A stretch of DNA of 64,000 bases from contig NC_019936.1 in assembly GCF_000327065.1 (NCBI RefSeq), positions 124,001-188,000 of the forward strand, in the 5' to 3' direction. This DNA is from Stutzerimonas stutzeri RCH2. Its GTDB lineage: Bacteria > Pseudomonadota > Gammaproteobacteria > Pseudomonadales > Pseudomonadaceae. The notes under the pieces were generated by a model, which ran no database searches, was not told the origin of the DNA, and worked only from the letters and a program-made list of their open reading frames with translations. The translations under genes were made by a program, and so were the position numbers. Position 1 is the stretch's first letter. Each line of letters begins with the position of its first letter. Of this stretch, positions 56,007-64,000 are shown one piece after another.

Positions 56007-56660
56007 CTACGCTTCAGGCGCTTGCTCTTCCTCGGACGCTTCGTCCAGCAAACCCAGCCAGCTCGCCAGTACCAGCTGCGCTTCTTCAACGCCCTGCCGC
56101 TTGGGCGCGGAGAACAGCTGAACGCTGACGTCAGCGCCCCAGCCTTTTTGAATGTCGCGCTGGATCGCCAGCAATGCATTCTTCGCGGCGCCAAAGGCCA
56201 GCTTGTCGGACTTGGTCAGCAGGATGTGCAGTGGCATCTGACTGGCGCTCGCCCAGTCCAGCATCATGCGGTCGAATTCGGTCAGCGGGTGGCGAATGTC
56301 CATCATCAGGAACACGCCGGCCAGGCTTTCACGACTGCCCAGGTAGGCTTCCAGATGGCGCTGCCAGTGCTGCTTGAGCGGAATCGGCACCTTGGCGTAG
56401 CCGTAACCGGGCAAGTCGACCAGTCGGCGCTCCTCATCGAGACGAAAGAAGTTGAGCAGCTGGGTGCGCCCGGGGGTTTTCGAGGTGCGCGCCAGATTGG
56501 CATGGGTCAGGGTGTTCAGCGCGCTCGACTTGCCCGCGTTGGAACGGCCGGCGAAGGCTACTTCCAGACCCTCGTCGGCCGGGCACTGATCGACCTTGGC
56601 GGCGCTGATCATGAAGGTGGCCTGTTGGCAAAGGCCGAGAATCGGGTTTTTCGGTAGCAT
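56007..56660 (-). CDS. engB: Ribosome-biogenesis GTPase EngB (YihA/YsxC)
   Basis: 217 residues. G1 is [10 protein letters not shown]2 contains the TPGRTQ, G3 is DLPGYGYA, G4 is LTKSDK and G5 lies near VQLFSA. The protein binds 50S precursors and is essential in many bacteria. [16 protein letters not shown] at 56660 was preferred to a start seven codons earlier. It diverges from cytochrome c4 over a 265-base spacer. Confidence 0.96.
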   Translation of the reverse strand: MLPKNPILGLCQQATFMISAAKVDQCPADEGLEVAFAGRSNAGKSSALNTLTHANLARTSKTPGRTQLLNFFRLDEERRLVDLPGYGYAKVPIPLKQHWQRHLEAYLGSRESLAGVFLMMDIRHPLTEFDRMMLDWASASQMPLHILLTKSDKLAFGAAKNALLAIQRDIQKGWGADVSVQLFSAPKRQGVEEAQLVLASWLGLLDEASEEEQAPEA

Positions 56661-56702
56661 GGTCGTTCCGGTGAGTGCCACGGGTGCGGCAATGGTTCGT
56701 TT

Positions 56703-56728
56703 CCGTTTCAGAAACGGGAGTATATAAT
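56703..56728 (+). promoter_or_regulatory. CCGTTTC-A-GAAACGG palindrome next to a TATAAT box, engB/cytochrome c4 spacer
   Basis: A perfect 7+1+7 palindrome (56703-56717) lies five bases before TATAAT (56723-56728) on the plus strand, facing cytochrome c4 with an approximately 190-base leader. The palindrome covers the spacer of such a promoter and could also serve engB on the other strand. The -35 element is weak. The regulator is unknown. Confidence 0.4.
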
Positions 56729-56925
56729 GCCGCAGTTTTTATGTGCGCTTTGGCCTGATATCGTGCTGCGCGTAGGGTTCGGACGGATCCGGATGCCTGT
56801 GCGGCGGTAGCGCCGCCCTGATGCGAATGCCAAGCGTGCCACTATAACGAGCGTCGCCCGGCTCGATTGCCATGCGCGACCCGATGAATTCCCTTTCAAA
56901 CCCTTAGCCGTAGTTGGATTAGCTG

Positions 56926-57558
56926 ATGAACAAAGTACTCGTGAGTCTGCTGTTGACCCTTGGCATCACCGGTATGGCCCACGCGGCTGGAGACGCCGAA
57001 GCTGGTCAGGGCAAAGTTGCAATGTGTGGCGCCTGCCACGGTGCGGACGGCAACAGCCCGGCGCCGAACTTCCCGAAACTCGCCGGCCAGGGCGAGCGCT
57101 ATCTGCTCAAGCAACTGCAGGACATCAAGGCCGGCAGCACCCCGGGTGCTCCGGAAGGCGTCGGCCGCAAGGTGCTGGAAATGACCGGCATGCTCGACCC
57201 GCTGAGCGATCAGGATCTGCAAGACATCGCCGCCTACTTCTCCAGCCAGAAGGGCAGCGTCGGCTATACCGATCCGGCTCTGGCAAAGCAGGGCGAGAAA
57301 CTGTTCCGCGGCGGCAAGCTGGATCAGGGCATGCCGGCCTGCACCGGTTGCCACGCGCCCAACGGTGTCGGCAACGACCTGGCCGGTTTCCCCAAACTGG
57401 GTGGCCAGCATGCGGCTTACACTGCCAAGCAGCTGACCGATTTCCGTGAAGGCAACCGCACCAACGACGGCGACAGCATGATCATGCGTGGCGTTGCCGC
57501 CAAGCTGAGCAACAAGGACATCGAAGCGCTGTCCAGCTACATCCAGGGCCTGCACTGA
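56926..57558 (+). CDS. Dihaem cytochrome c4
   Basis: 210 residues. The signal peptide ends at AHAAGDAEAG. Two haem c sites are CGACH (about 34-38) and CTGCH (about 138-142) in two similar halves, the c4 pattern. LSDQDLQDIAAYFSSQK and LSNKDIEALSSYIQGLH end the two domains. The periplasmic protein passes electrons to terminal oxidases. P. stutzeri cytochrome c4 is a known reference protein. A strong terminator follows. Confidence 0.95.
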   Translation: MNKVLVSLLLTLGITGMAHAAGDAEAGQGKVAMCGACHGADGNSPAPNFPKLAGQGERYLLKQLQDIKAGSTPGAPEGVGRKVLEMTGMLDPLSDQDLQDIAAYFSSQKGSVGYTDPALAKQGEKLFRGGKLDQGMPACTGCHAPNGVGNDLAGFPKLGGQHAAYTAKQLTDFREGNRTNDGDSMIMRGVAAKLSNKDIEALSSYIQGLH

Positions 57559-57578
57559 TCGCGACAGTAGGCTGATCG

Positions 57579-57615
57579 AGAAGGGCGTCCGGGCCAATAG
57601 TCCGGACGCCCTTCT
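57579..57615 (+). terminator. Terminator of cytochrome c4
   Basis: Perfect 14-base arms AGAAGGGCGTCCGG / CCGGACGCCCTTCT around nine bases. Only a short GCGTTT tail follows, so the stem itself is the strong part. Confidence 0.75.
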
Positions 57616-57741
57616 GCGTTTAGGGGGCTGGCTACGCCACCTTCGTCACGGCGCGGCATGGGCAGATGAAAAACGCTGGCGAGTCCCGGCGTTTTGCTGC
57701 AGCCTGTTGCGCCATCGGTCCGTCGTAAACAGGAGTACTTC

Positions 57742-58371
57742 ATGCGCAATTTCCTACTCACTGCCATTTTTGCCGCTGCCAGCCTGTTCGGTGCTGCAGC
57801 CCAGGCAGCGGAGTTTCAGGCCGGCAAGGAATATGTCGAGCTGAGCAGCCCGGTGCCAGTCGCCGACCCGAGCAAGATCGAGGTGGTCGAGCTGTTCTGG
57901 TACGGCTGCCCGCACTGCTACCAGTTCGAGCCGGTGATCAAGCCCTGGGTCGAGCAGCTGCCCGAGGACGTGCAGTTCAAGCGCATCCCGGCGATGTTTG
58001 GCGGGATCTGGAACGTACACGGACAATTGTTTATCGCGCTGGAATCGATGGGCGTGGAGCCGAAGGTCCACGATGCGGTCTTCGCTGCCTACCATCAGGA
58101 GCGCAAGAAGCTCGCCACGCCTGACGAAATGGCTGATTTCCTTGCCGGTCACGGCATCGACAAGCAGGCCTTTCTGAAAGCCTACAACTCGTTCGGTGTG
58201 CGTGGTCGCGTAGAGCAGGCCAAAAAACTCGGCATGGCGTATCAGATCACCGGTGTGCCGGTGATGATCGTCAACGGCAAGTATCGTTTCGATCTCGGCT
58301 CGTCCGGCGGCCCGGAGCGCACCTTGCAGGTGGCCGACTTCCTCATCGAAAAAGAACGCGCGGCGCGGTAA
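57742..58371 (+). CDS. dsbA: Periplasmic thiol:disulfide oxidoreductase DsbA
   Basis: 209 residues. The signal peptide ends at AAQAAEFQAG. The active site is CPHC in ELFWYGCPHCYQFEP, and the cis-Pro is in TGVPVMIV. DsbA forms disulfides in exported proteins. AGGAG precedes the ATG at 57742; a longer open frame upstream is not used. The EEP-family gene follows after six bases. Confidence 0.96.
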   Translation: MRNFLLTAIFAAASLFGAAAQAAEFQAGKEYVELSSPVPVADPSKIEVVELFWYGCPHCYQFEPVIKPWVEQLPEDVQFKRIPAMFGGIWNVHGQLFIALESMGVEPKVHDAVFAAYHQERKKLATPDEMADFLAGHGIDKQAFLKAYNSFGVRGRVEQAKKLGMAYQITGVPVMIVNGKYRFDLGSSGGPERTLQVADFLIEKERAAR

Positions 58372-58377
58372 GCCGAA

Positions 58378-59247
58378 ATGCTGCGTCGTTGGAGCGCGCC
58401 GCGCCATGCCGGACCCGGCAAGGCGCGCGTCAACGCGCACTGCCTGGCCAGTAGCGGTCTGCCGTCGGACGGGCGGTTGCGGCTGCTCAGCTTCAACATC
58501 CAGGTCGGCATCAGTACCGAGCGCTACCACCATTACCTGACGCGCAGCTGGCAGCATCTGCTGCCCCATCCGGGGCGGGCGGGCAATCTGCAGCGCATCG
58601 GTGAGGTGCTTGGCAACTACGATCTGGTGGCGCTGCAGGAGGCCGACGGCGGCAGCCTGCGTTCCGGCTACGTCAATCAGGTCGAGCACCTGGCTCATTT
58701 GGGTGCGTTTCCCTATTGGTATCAGCAGCTCAACCGCAATCTCGGGCGGTTCGCCCAGCACAGCAATGGTGTGCTCAGTCGTCTCGAACCTCAGGGTCTG
58801 GAAGATCATCCGTTGCCCGGGCCGTCGGGGCGTGGGGCGATCCTGCTGCGCTTCGGCGAGGGGCCGGACGCGCTGGTGGTGGTGATGATGCACCTGGCGC
58901 TGGGTGGCGGGGCGCGGACGCGCCAGCTGGCCTACATTCGCGAGCTGATCGGCGGCTACCGCCATCAGGTCCTGATGGGTGACATGAATACCCACGCCAA
59001 CGATCTGCTGGAAAATTCGCCGCTGCGTGATCTCGGCCTTCTGGCGCCGCAGATCGAAGCGACCTTTCCGAGCTGGCGACCGCAGCGCTGTCTGGACCAC
59101 ATCCTGCTCAGCCCCAGCCTGACGCTCGAGCGCGTCGATGTGCTGGCATTGCCGATTTCCGATCACCTGCCGGTGGCCGTCGAGATCAGACTGCCTGATT
59201 CGCTGCAGGCCGATTCCTTGCCGGTTCAGGTGAAAGACACGAAATGA
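58378..59247 (+). CDS. Endonuclease/exonuclease/phosphatase (EEP) family protein
   Basis: 289 residues. EEP-fold motifs are in order: LRLLSFNIQVG, DLVALQEADGG, MMHLALG, MGDMNTHAND, CLDHILLS and ISDHLPV. These supply the metal Glu, Asp/Asn and catalytic His residues, so it is probably active. The substrate could be DNA, RNA or a phospho-ester and is unknown. No signal peptide is clear. Its stop overlaps the start of the GGDEF gene as ATGA (59244-59247), tying it to c-di-GMP signalling by translation. Confidence 0.9.
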   Translation: MLRRWSAPRHAGPGKARVNAHCLASSGLPSDGRLRLLSFNIQVGISTERYHHYLTRSWQHLLPHPGRAGNLQRIGEVLGNYDLVALQEADGGSLRSGYVNQVEHLAHLGAFPYWYQQLNRNLGRFAQHSNGVLSRLEPQGLEDHPLPGPSGRGAILLRFGEGPDALVVVMMHLALGGGARTRQLAYIRELIGGYRHQVLMGDMNTHANDLLENSPLRDLGLLAPQIEATFPSWRPQRCLDHILLSPSLTLERVDVLALPISDHLPVAVEIRLPDSLQADSLPVQVKDTK

Positions 59248-61142
59248 GCGAAGAAGCCGAACGCTGGAAGGAAAAGTATCTTCAGCTCGTCGAGCGCCAG
59301 GACCAGCTGGAAGCCCGCTGGGAACAGCGCGTGGATCTGCTACGGCGCAGTCTGGTGCGCAGCAGTCTGGCGGTGGAAGGTGCCGACCCCGCGGTCGAGC
59401 GCTGTCTGCATGCGATGCGTGAGGTGCTGCGCGAGGGCGATCTGGACGATGGCCTCAGCCAGTTGGTGCCGCGTCTGGAAAAGGCCGTACTCGATTCCGA
59501 GCGGTATCGGCAGGAGCGCGCGGTGCGGTTGACCGAGGCACTGCATCGCCTGGTCGCCCAGCTGCTGGCACTCTCGCCTCCGCCGGAACTGCGCAAGCCT
59601 ATCAAGCGCTTTGCCAAACAGCTGGACCAGCGCGCCGCTCAGCTCCGCGAGCTGCCGGGGCTGCTTGGTGAGTTGAGTGTTTTGCAAGGCCAGGTGCTGA
59701 CGCTGCAGGAGGATGCCGCGCCGCAGCAGGGTGGATTTCTGAAGCGCCTGTTCGGTGGCCGGGACAGCCAGTTGGCGGCGATCCCGCTCGAGACGGCGAT
59801 TCCGGCTGGGCTGTCAGCTCCCGCAGAGGTGACGCTCGCGGCCGAGGCGGTTGTCGGTGGCGAGACGGCCGTTGCGTCCGCCGCGACCGAAGCGGTCGTG
59901 GCGGTCGTGGCGCCAATCTTGGCCGAGCCGGCGAACGACGAGCAGCAGGCAGTCGAGCCCGTTTCATCAGCGGCCGAGCCCGACGCGGACGCGGTCGAAG
60001 CTGGGGCCGATGCCGATGCCGATGCCGAGCTGGCGCCAGTGGCCGAGCCGCTGCCGCCGGAGTCCGCCTACGCTCTGCCGGACTCCCCCGAGCCGGCCTT
60101 CAGCGTTGTGGCTGATCGCGTGGAGGCGACGCTCAGCAATCTGCTCGACAATCTGCATCTGCCCGAACAACACCAGCCGCAGCTGCAGACGCTGCGTGCG
60201 CGTATCCAGCACGGACTGAACTGGTACGAGCTGGTGCCGGTGCTGGACGACCTGGCGATGCTGATGATTGCCTTCAGTGATCAGGGCCAGCGGGATTTCG
60301 AAAGCTATCTGCAGACGTTGAACGAGCGTCTCTCGGCAATGCAGGAGAATCTGCTCGCCGCGCACCAAGGCCACAGCGAAGGGCGCGATGCGGCGCAGGC
60401 GCTGGACGAGGAGCTGCGCGAGCAGGTGGGTGGTCTGCAGCACAGCATGCGTCAGGCCACTGATCTGACCAGTCTGAAGAAGGTGGTGGAGGCGCGCCTG
60501 GACGGGCTGCTGGATACGGTGGATACCTATCGCCAGCAGCGTAGCCAGCAGGAGCAGAAGCTCGGCGAGCGTCTGCAGCAACTGGTCAGTCGGGTCGGCA
60601 GTCTCGAACAGGCCGCGCGCGGCCTGCGCGGCCATCTGGAAGAGCAGCGGCAGAAGGCGCTGCAGGACCCGCTGACCGGGCTACCCAACCGTGCGGCCTG
60701 GAACGAGCGTCTGGATCTCGAGTTTGCCCGCTGGCAGCGCTACGGCGGCGACCTGCTGCTGGCCGTGCTGGACGTCGATCACTTCAAGCGGGTCAATGAC
60801 GGCTACGGCCACCTGGCGGGTGACCGAGTGCTGAAGATCATCGGCAGTGAATTGCGCAAGCGCCTGCGCAAGACCGACTTCATCGCCCGCTTCGGTGGAG
60901 AGGAATTCGTCGTGCTGCTCCCCAACACCCCTTACGAGGCGGGGCAGCAGCTGATGGATGCGCTGCGCGATTCGATCAGCAATTGTCCGTTTCACTTCAA
61001 GGGCGAGCGCATCGTCATCACCCTGTCCGCTGGCCTAACCGCATTCGGCGAGGACGATACCACCGAGCGTGCATTCGAGCGGGCTGACGGCGCGCTTTAC
61101 CGCGCCAAGAACGCGGGTCGCAATCGCGTCGAGCTGGCCTGA
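59244..61142 (+). CDS. Diguanylate cyclase with C-terminal GGEEF domain (DgcH-like)
   Basis: 632 residues, without clear membrane segments. The N-terminal part is helical; a low-complexity Ala/Glu/Val linker lies at about 190-275; a second helical/coiled-coil part covers about 290-470; and the GGDEF domain covers about 475-630. The active site is GGEEF at 551-555, and the product-inhibition I-site RKTD lies at 542-545, five residues before it, so the enzyme should be active and feedback-controlled. By gene order it corresponds to DgcH of P. aeruginosa (from memory). Confidence 0.93.
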   Translation: MSEEAERWKEKYLQLVERQDQLEARWEQRVDLLRRSLVRSSLAVEGADPAVERCLHAMREVLREGDLDDGLSQLVPRLEKAVLDSERYRQERAVRLTEALHRLVAQLLALSPPPELRKPIKRFAKQLDQRAAQLRELPGLLGELSVLQGQVLTLQEDAAPQQGGFLKRLFGGRDSQLAAIPLETAIPAGLSAPAEVTLAAEAVVGGETAVASAATEAVVAVVAPILAEPANDEQQAVEPVSSAAEPDADAVEAGADADADAELAPVAEPLPPESAYALPDSPEPAFSVVADRVEATLSNLLDNLHLPEQHQPQLQTLRARIQHGLNWYELVPVLDDLAMLMIAFSDQGQRDFESYLQTLNERLSAMQENLLAAHQGHSEGRDAAQALDEELREQVGGLQHSMRQATDLTSLKKVVEARLDGLLDTVDTYRQQRSQQEQKLGERLQQLVSRVGSLEQAARGLRGHLEEQRQKALQDPLTGLPNRAAWNERLDLEFARWQRYGGDLLLAVLDVDHFKRVNDGYGHLAGDRVLKIIGSELRKRLRKTDFIARFGGEEFVVLLPNTPYEAGQQLMDALRDSISNCPFHFKGERIVITLSAGLTAFGEDDTTERAFERADGALYRAKNAGRNRVELA

Positions 61143-61254
61143 CCGGCCGGCATGGCCACTGGCGGATCGCCCGGTATAATCACGACCCTTCTTCGCACTG
61201 GCCCGAGCTGCTGCGCATCTGCGTCATTTCGCCGTCGACACAGAGGTCGTCCCG

Positions 61255-62043
61255 ATGAAAGCCATCACCGCCATCCTGATGCTCTTGCTGCTGGCCGGCT
61301 GCGCCAGTGGCCCGCGTATCGACACCAGTCATAGTTCGATCGGCCATGACAGCCGCAGCCAGTTCATCGTGCTGCACTACACCTCAGCCGATCTGCCGCG
61401 TTCGCTGGAGCTGCTCAGCGGTCGCGACGTCAGCAGTCACTACCTGATTGGCGAATCACCGGCGACCATTTACCGGCTGGTGGACGAGAACCGGCGTGCC
61501 TGGCATGCCGGTGAAAGCGAATGGAATGACCGCACCTGGCTCAACGCCACCTCGATCGGCATCGAACTGGTCAATCGCGGCTACGTCGAAAGCGCCGACG
61601 GACGCCGGCTCTGGCATCCCTACTCCGACGCACAGATCGACGCGCTGGTGGTTCTGCTCAAGGACATCATGGCGCGTCATGAACTCAAGCCGGGGGCCAT
61701 CATCGGCCACAGCGACATTGCCCCGCAGCGCAAGGTCGATCCGGGGCCGCTGTTTCCGTGGAAGCGTCTCGCCGACGAAGGTCTGGTGCCCTGGCCCGAG
61801 GCTGGCGCGGTAGCCGTGGAACAGATGCGTTATGCATCCGAGGGCCTGCCGCCGGTCGTCTGGTATCAGGATGCCTTGGTTGCTCAGGGCTACCGGGTCC
61901 CACGGCACGGGCATCTGGATGCCGAAACGCGCAACGTCATCGCGGCCTTTCAGATGAAGTATCGGCCGGCGCGTTTCGACGGCGAGCCTGATGCCGAAAC
62001 CGCTGCGATGTTGCAGGTGCTCGCCAACCAGGCGAAGCGCTGA
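61255..62043 (+). CDS. Lipoprotein N-acetylmuramoyl-L-alanine amidase (AmpDh2/AmiD-like)
   Basis: 262 residues. The lipobox is LLLAGC (Cys about 17). An amidase_2 domain at about 30-165 has Zn ligands in FIVLHYTSA (His) and GHSDIAPQRKVDPGPLFPW (His, Asp). A C-terminal peptidoglycan-binding domain contains YQDALVAQGYRVPRHGHLDA then ETRNVIAAFQMKYRP. It should cut the amide bond between MurNAc and the peptide on the periplasmic face of the outer membrane. By gene order it resembles AmpDh2 of P. aeruginosa. Confidence 0.92.
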   Translation: MKAITAILMLLLLAGCASGPRIDTSHSSIGHDSRSQFIVLHYTSADLPRSLELLSGRDVSSHYLIGESPATIYRLVDENRRAWHAGESEWNDRTWLNATSIGIELVNRGYVESADGRRLWHPYSDAQIDALVVLLKDIMARHELKPGAIIGHSDIAPQRKVDPGPLFPWKRLADEGLVPWPEAGAVAVEQMRYASEGLPPVVWYQDALVAQGYRVPRHGHLDAETRNVIAAFQMKYRPARFDGEPDAETAAMLQVLANQAKR

Positions 62044-62045
62044 GC

Positions 62046-62450
62046 TCAGTAGGCGGTGGTGCCGATCAGCCGGGAGTCTGCCAGCGCCGCGCTGCGATGC
62101 TCGGCAGCGGCCTGATAGTCGCGGTCACCGATCATCGCCAGAAAGGCTTCCTTGGATGGATAGCTGACCAGCAGCAGGTCATCCCATTGCTCGTCAGGCG
62201 GGGCGATCAGCGCCGCATGGGCCTTGGCGCGAACCTCGACCGCGCCGCCGCTGGCCTGCACCTTGGCCAGCGCCACCCGGCTGTAGCGCGCATAGGCTTC
62301 GCGGCCGCTGCAGGGGCTGTGCGGGCTGCCCGCCGGATAGGTTGCCTGGTCGTTATAGCGCAACAGGTTGAGCATCAGGATCGGAACCCCGGATGGCATC
62401 GACGCCGCGTAATCGGCGAGCTGCTCGGGGCTGGGGTTCAGGCTCGGCAT
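62046..62450 (-). CDS. DUF1330 family protein
   Basis: 134 residues. The ferredoxin-like dimeric alpha/beta-barrel family DUF1330 is recognised by PILMLNLLRYNDQATY, GREAYARYSRVALAKV and LLLVSYPSKEAFLAMIGDRDYQ. Function is unknown. It converges with the amidase gene, 2 bases apart, and lies 21 bases after the kinase stop codon on the same strand, so it may be co-transcribed with the kinase. Confidence 0.88.
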   Translation of the reverse strand: MPSLNPSPEQLADYAASMPSGVPILMLNLLRYNDQATYPAGSPHSPCSGREAYARYSRVALAKVQASGGAVEVRAKAHAALIAPPDEQWDDLLLVSYPSKEAFLAMIGDRDYQAAAEHRSAALADSRLIGTTAY

Positions 62451-62471
62451 GGGCTTTCCTCGAAGGTGCGC

Positions 62472-64000
62472 TCAGATCGGCAGCGCGACGTAGAAGATGG
62501 TGCCGTGGCCGATCCGCGAATGCACGCCGATGCGACCACCATGCAGCTGAGCGATCTCCTTGCATAAGGCAAGCCCCAGTCCGGCGCCGCCACGGCGTCG
62601 GCCGATCTGCACGAATGGCTCGAAGATTCTCGCCTGCTGGCTGTAGGGAATGCCCTCGCCGTTGTCCTCGACACTGAGGATCATCCGTTCGCCATGGTGG
62701 CGGGCCAGCAGTCGCACCTCGCCGCCCTTCGGCGTATGGCGCAGGGCATTGCTGAGCAGGTTGTCCATAACCCGTTCGATCTGCTGGCGGTCCAGCATCA
62801 GCGTTGGCAACGGTTGTTGCAGCTCCAGCTTGAGCTGCACGTCCTGCTCGTTGGCCGCCACCTCGAAGCGTTGACGGGCAGCCTCGAGCAGCTCGGGGAT
62901 GTCGCACTGCTCCAGCTCGAGCTTCTGCTGGCCGCTCTGGTAGCGCGAGAAGTTCAGCAGGTCGTTGATCAGCCGCACCAGGCGCTGCATCTCCTCGTGC
63001 ACGGTATCGAACAGGTCCGACTCGCGGCTGCCGGCCGGGTAGCGCAGGCGTTCGCGCAGCAGACTGAAGGCCATCTGCATGCCGGTGACCGGCGTGCGCA
63101 GTTCGTGGGAGGCGCGCAGCACGAATTCGTTGCGCACGCGCTCGAAGGTGCGCTGATCGGTGACATCGTGCAGAACCATGACCGCACCGCTGATGCTGCC
63201 GTCGTGATGGCTGACCGGGCTGATGCGCCAGGCCAGCAGGCGGCGTTCGCCGTCGGCTTCGATGATCAGATCCTCGGGTGGATCGGACAGCGACTTGTCG
63301 TCCAGCACCTGGCGCGCGGCGTTGTCCAGTTCCGGATGGCCCAGCGCTTCGCCCAGCGTGGAACCCAGGTGTTCGTTTTCCCAGGCGAGCTGGCGCTGCG
63401 CCACCGGGTTGGCGTGCTCCAGGCGTCCGTCACGGTCGATGATCAACAGGCCGTCGTCGATGCTGTCGAGCAGGGCCTGCAGACGCTGCTGGCCGTTGAC
63501 CAGTGCTTCGACATTGGTTTGCTTGAACTCGTGCAGGGCCTGCGCCATCAGACCGAAGCGCCGGCTCAGGGACGACAGCTCGGCGATCGGCGGTGTCGGC
63601 AGGGAGATGTTGAAATCGCCGCGCCCGATCTGGTCGGCCGCTGCGGACAGCCGTTCGATCGGCTCGCCGAAGCGCCGCGCAAAACTGTGTGCGGTGATGA
63701 AGCCAATCAGCAGCACGGCAATCGCGGTCAGGCCCAGCAGTCCTGCCAGCAGCGAAGCGCGATCGCGGCTACGCAGCTCGGTGTCGCGAATCTTGTCGTA
63801 GGCCGCGCGCTGCATGTCGCTCATCAGGCTGCGTACCTGATTGAAGGCCTGGCTCAGCGAATTGTCCTCCAGCAGCGTCCAGCTCTGGTGTCGCGCTGCA
63901 TCGAGCTCTTCGATGAATCTGGCGTAGGCGCTGGCAACTGCCTGGAAGGCCTGACGGTCGGTGTCGTCACTGGCTTCGGCGATGCCGCGCTCGAGGGTTT
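62472..64000 (-). CDS. kinB: KinB-like sensor histidine kinase (5' end beyond window)
   Basis: 508 codons are visible and the frame is open at base 64000, so the N-terminus is missing. The visible part starts inside a helical periplasmic sensor, then a membrane helix (LLGLTAIAVLLIGFITA), HAMP (FGEPIERLSAAADQIGRGDF), PAS (LDSIDDGLLIIDRDGRLEHA), HisKA with RASHELRTPV, and HATPase with N box NLLSNALRHTP and G boxes DNGEGIP and GAGLGLAL. The layout fits KinB of Pseudomonas, partner of AlgB in alginate control. The KinB name relies on gene order with AmpDh2 and DgcH homologues, recalled from P. aeruginosa. Confidence 0.85.
   Translation of the reverse strand, partial: TLERGIAEASDDTDRQAFQAVASAYARFIEELDAARHQSWTLLEDNSLSQAFNQVRSLMSDMQRAAYDKIRDTELRSRDRASLLAGLLGLTAIAVLLIGFITAHSFARRFGEPIERLSAAADQIGRGDFNISLPTPPIAELSSLSRRFGLMAQALHEFKQTNVEALVNGQQRLQALLDSIDDGLLIIDRDGRLEHANPVAQRQLAWENEHLGSTLGEALGHPELDNAARQVLDDKSLSDPPEDLIIEADGERRLLAWRISPVSHHDGSISGAVMVLHDVTDQRTFERVRNEFVLRASHELRTPVTGMQMAFSLLRERLRYPAGSRESDLFDTVHEEMQRLVRLINDLLNFSRYQSGQQKLELEQCDIPELLEAARQRFEVAANEQDVQLKLELQQPLPTLMLDRQQIERVMDNLLSNALRHTPKGGEVRLLARHHGERMILSVEDNGEGIPYSQQARIFEPFVQIGRRRGGAGLGLALCKEIAQLHGGRIGVHSRIGHGTIFYVALPI

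Overview
The window is a gene-dense, high-GC gammaproteobacterial chromosome segment. The gene content and local gene strings (zapA / 6S RNA / ygfA / pepP / ubiH-ubiI, dsbA / cytochrome c4 / GGDEF / AmpDh2-like amidase / KinB-like kinase, gpmI / envC / ctpA) match what I remember of Pseudomonas, most likely the P. stutzeri (Stutzerimonas) group. The species is an inference; the genus-level assignment is well supported by these combinations. No phage, insertion sequence, CRISPR array or rRNA was seen. One tRNA (Phe) and one structured ncRNA (6S) were found.

Region 1 (1-10748): one arm of a type VI secretion locus, all on the minus strand, reading tssA-tssB-tssC-tssE-[PAAR/Tle1 phospholipase effector + two lipoprotein genes]-tssF-tssG-tssH(clpV, cut by the window edge). 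The effector cassette sits between tssE and tssF, and its distal half is visibly richer in A+T. A 378-base palindrome-rich spacer precedes tssA.

Region 2 (10749-18744): hexose-phosphate mutarotase, a basic-amino-acid-type ABC uptake operon (ATPase, binding protein, two permeases), a BCCT choline/betaine transporter, a lone family-3 binding protein and a secreted nuclease. Region 3 (18806-23191): tRNA-Phe with its own promoter and terminator, then the translationally coupled string asmA-mutY-yggX, and a PanZ-like acetyltransferase.

Region 4 (23280-27969): nitrate uptake. nasR (NIT-ANTAR antiterminator) lies upstream of nrtA-nrtB-nrtD. The nrtA leader carries a sigma-54-type promoter, a candidate ANTAR hairpin and an overlapping terminator, so a complete nitrate-responsive antitermination switch can be read from the DNA.

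Region 5 (28058-41984): hisB-hisH-DUF2164-hisA-hisF followed by two tandem paralogous orphan binding proteins. Then convergent yibQ-ctpA-envC-gpmI (envelope/peptidoglycan genes plus glycolysis), rhodanese-grxC-secB, a quinone oxidoreductase, a FliL-like protein, an EVE-domain protein and a 50-residue membrane protein. Region 6 (42013-51150): ygfA, 6S RNA, zapA and a coiled-coil partner gene diverging from UPF0149-pepP-ubiH-DUF4442-ubiI; then an iron-type ABC binding protein and fused permease. Region 7 (51242-55823): gcvT-gcvH-gcvP glycine cleavage. Region 8 (55835-64000): two REP-like hairpins at a probable rearrangement junction, then engB, cytochrome c4, dsbA, an EEP-family nuclease/phosphatase, a diguanylate cyclase, a lipoprotein amidase, a DUF1330 protein and a KinB-like sensor kinase that runs off the window end.
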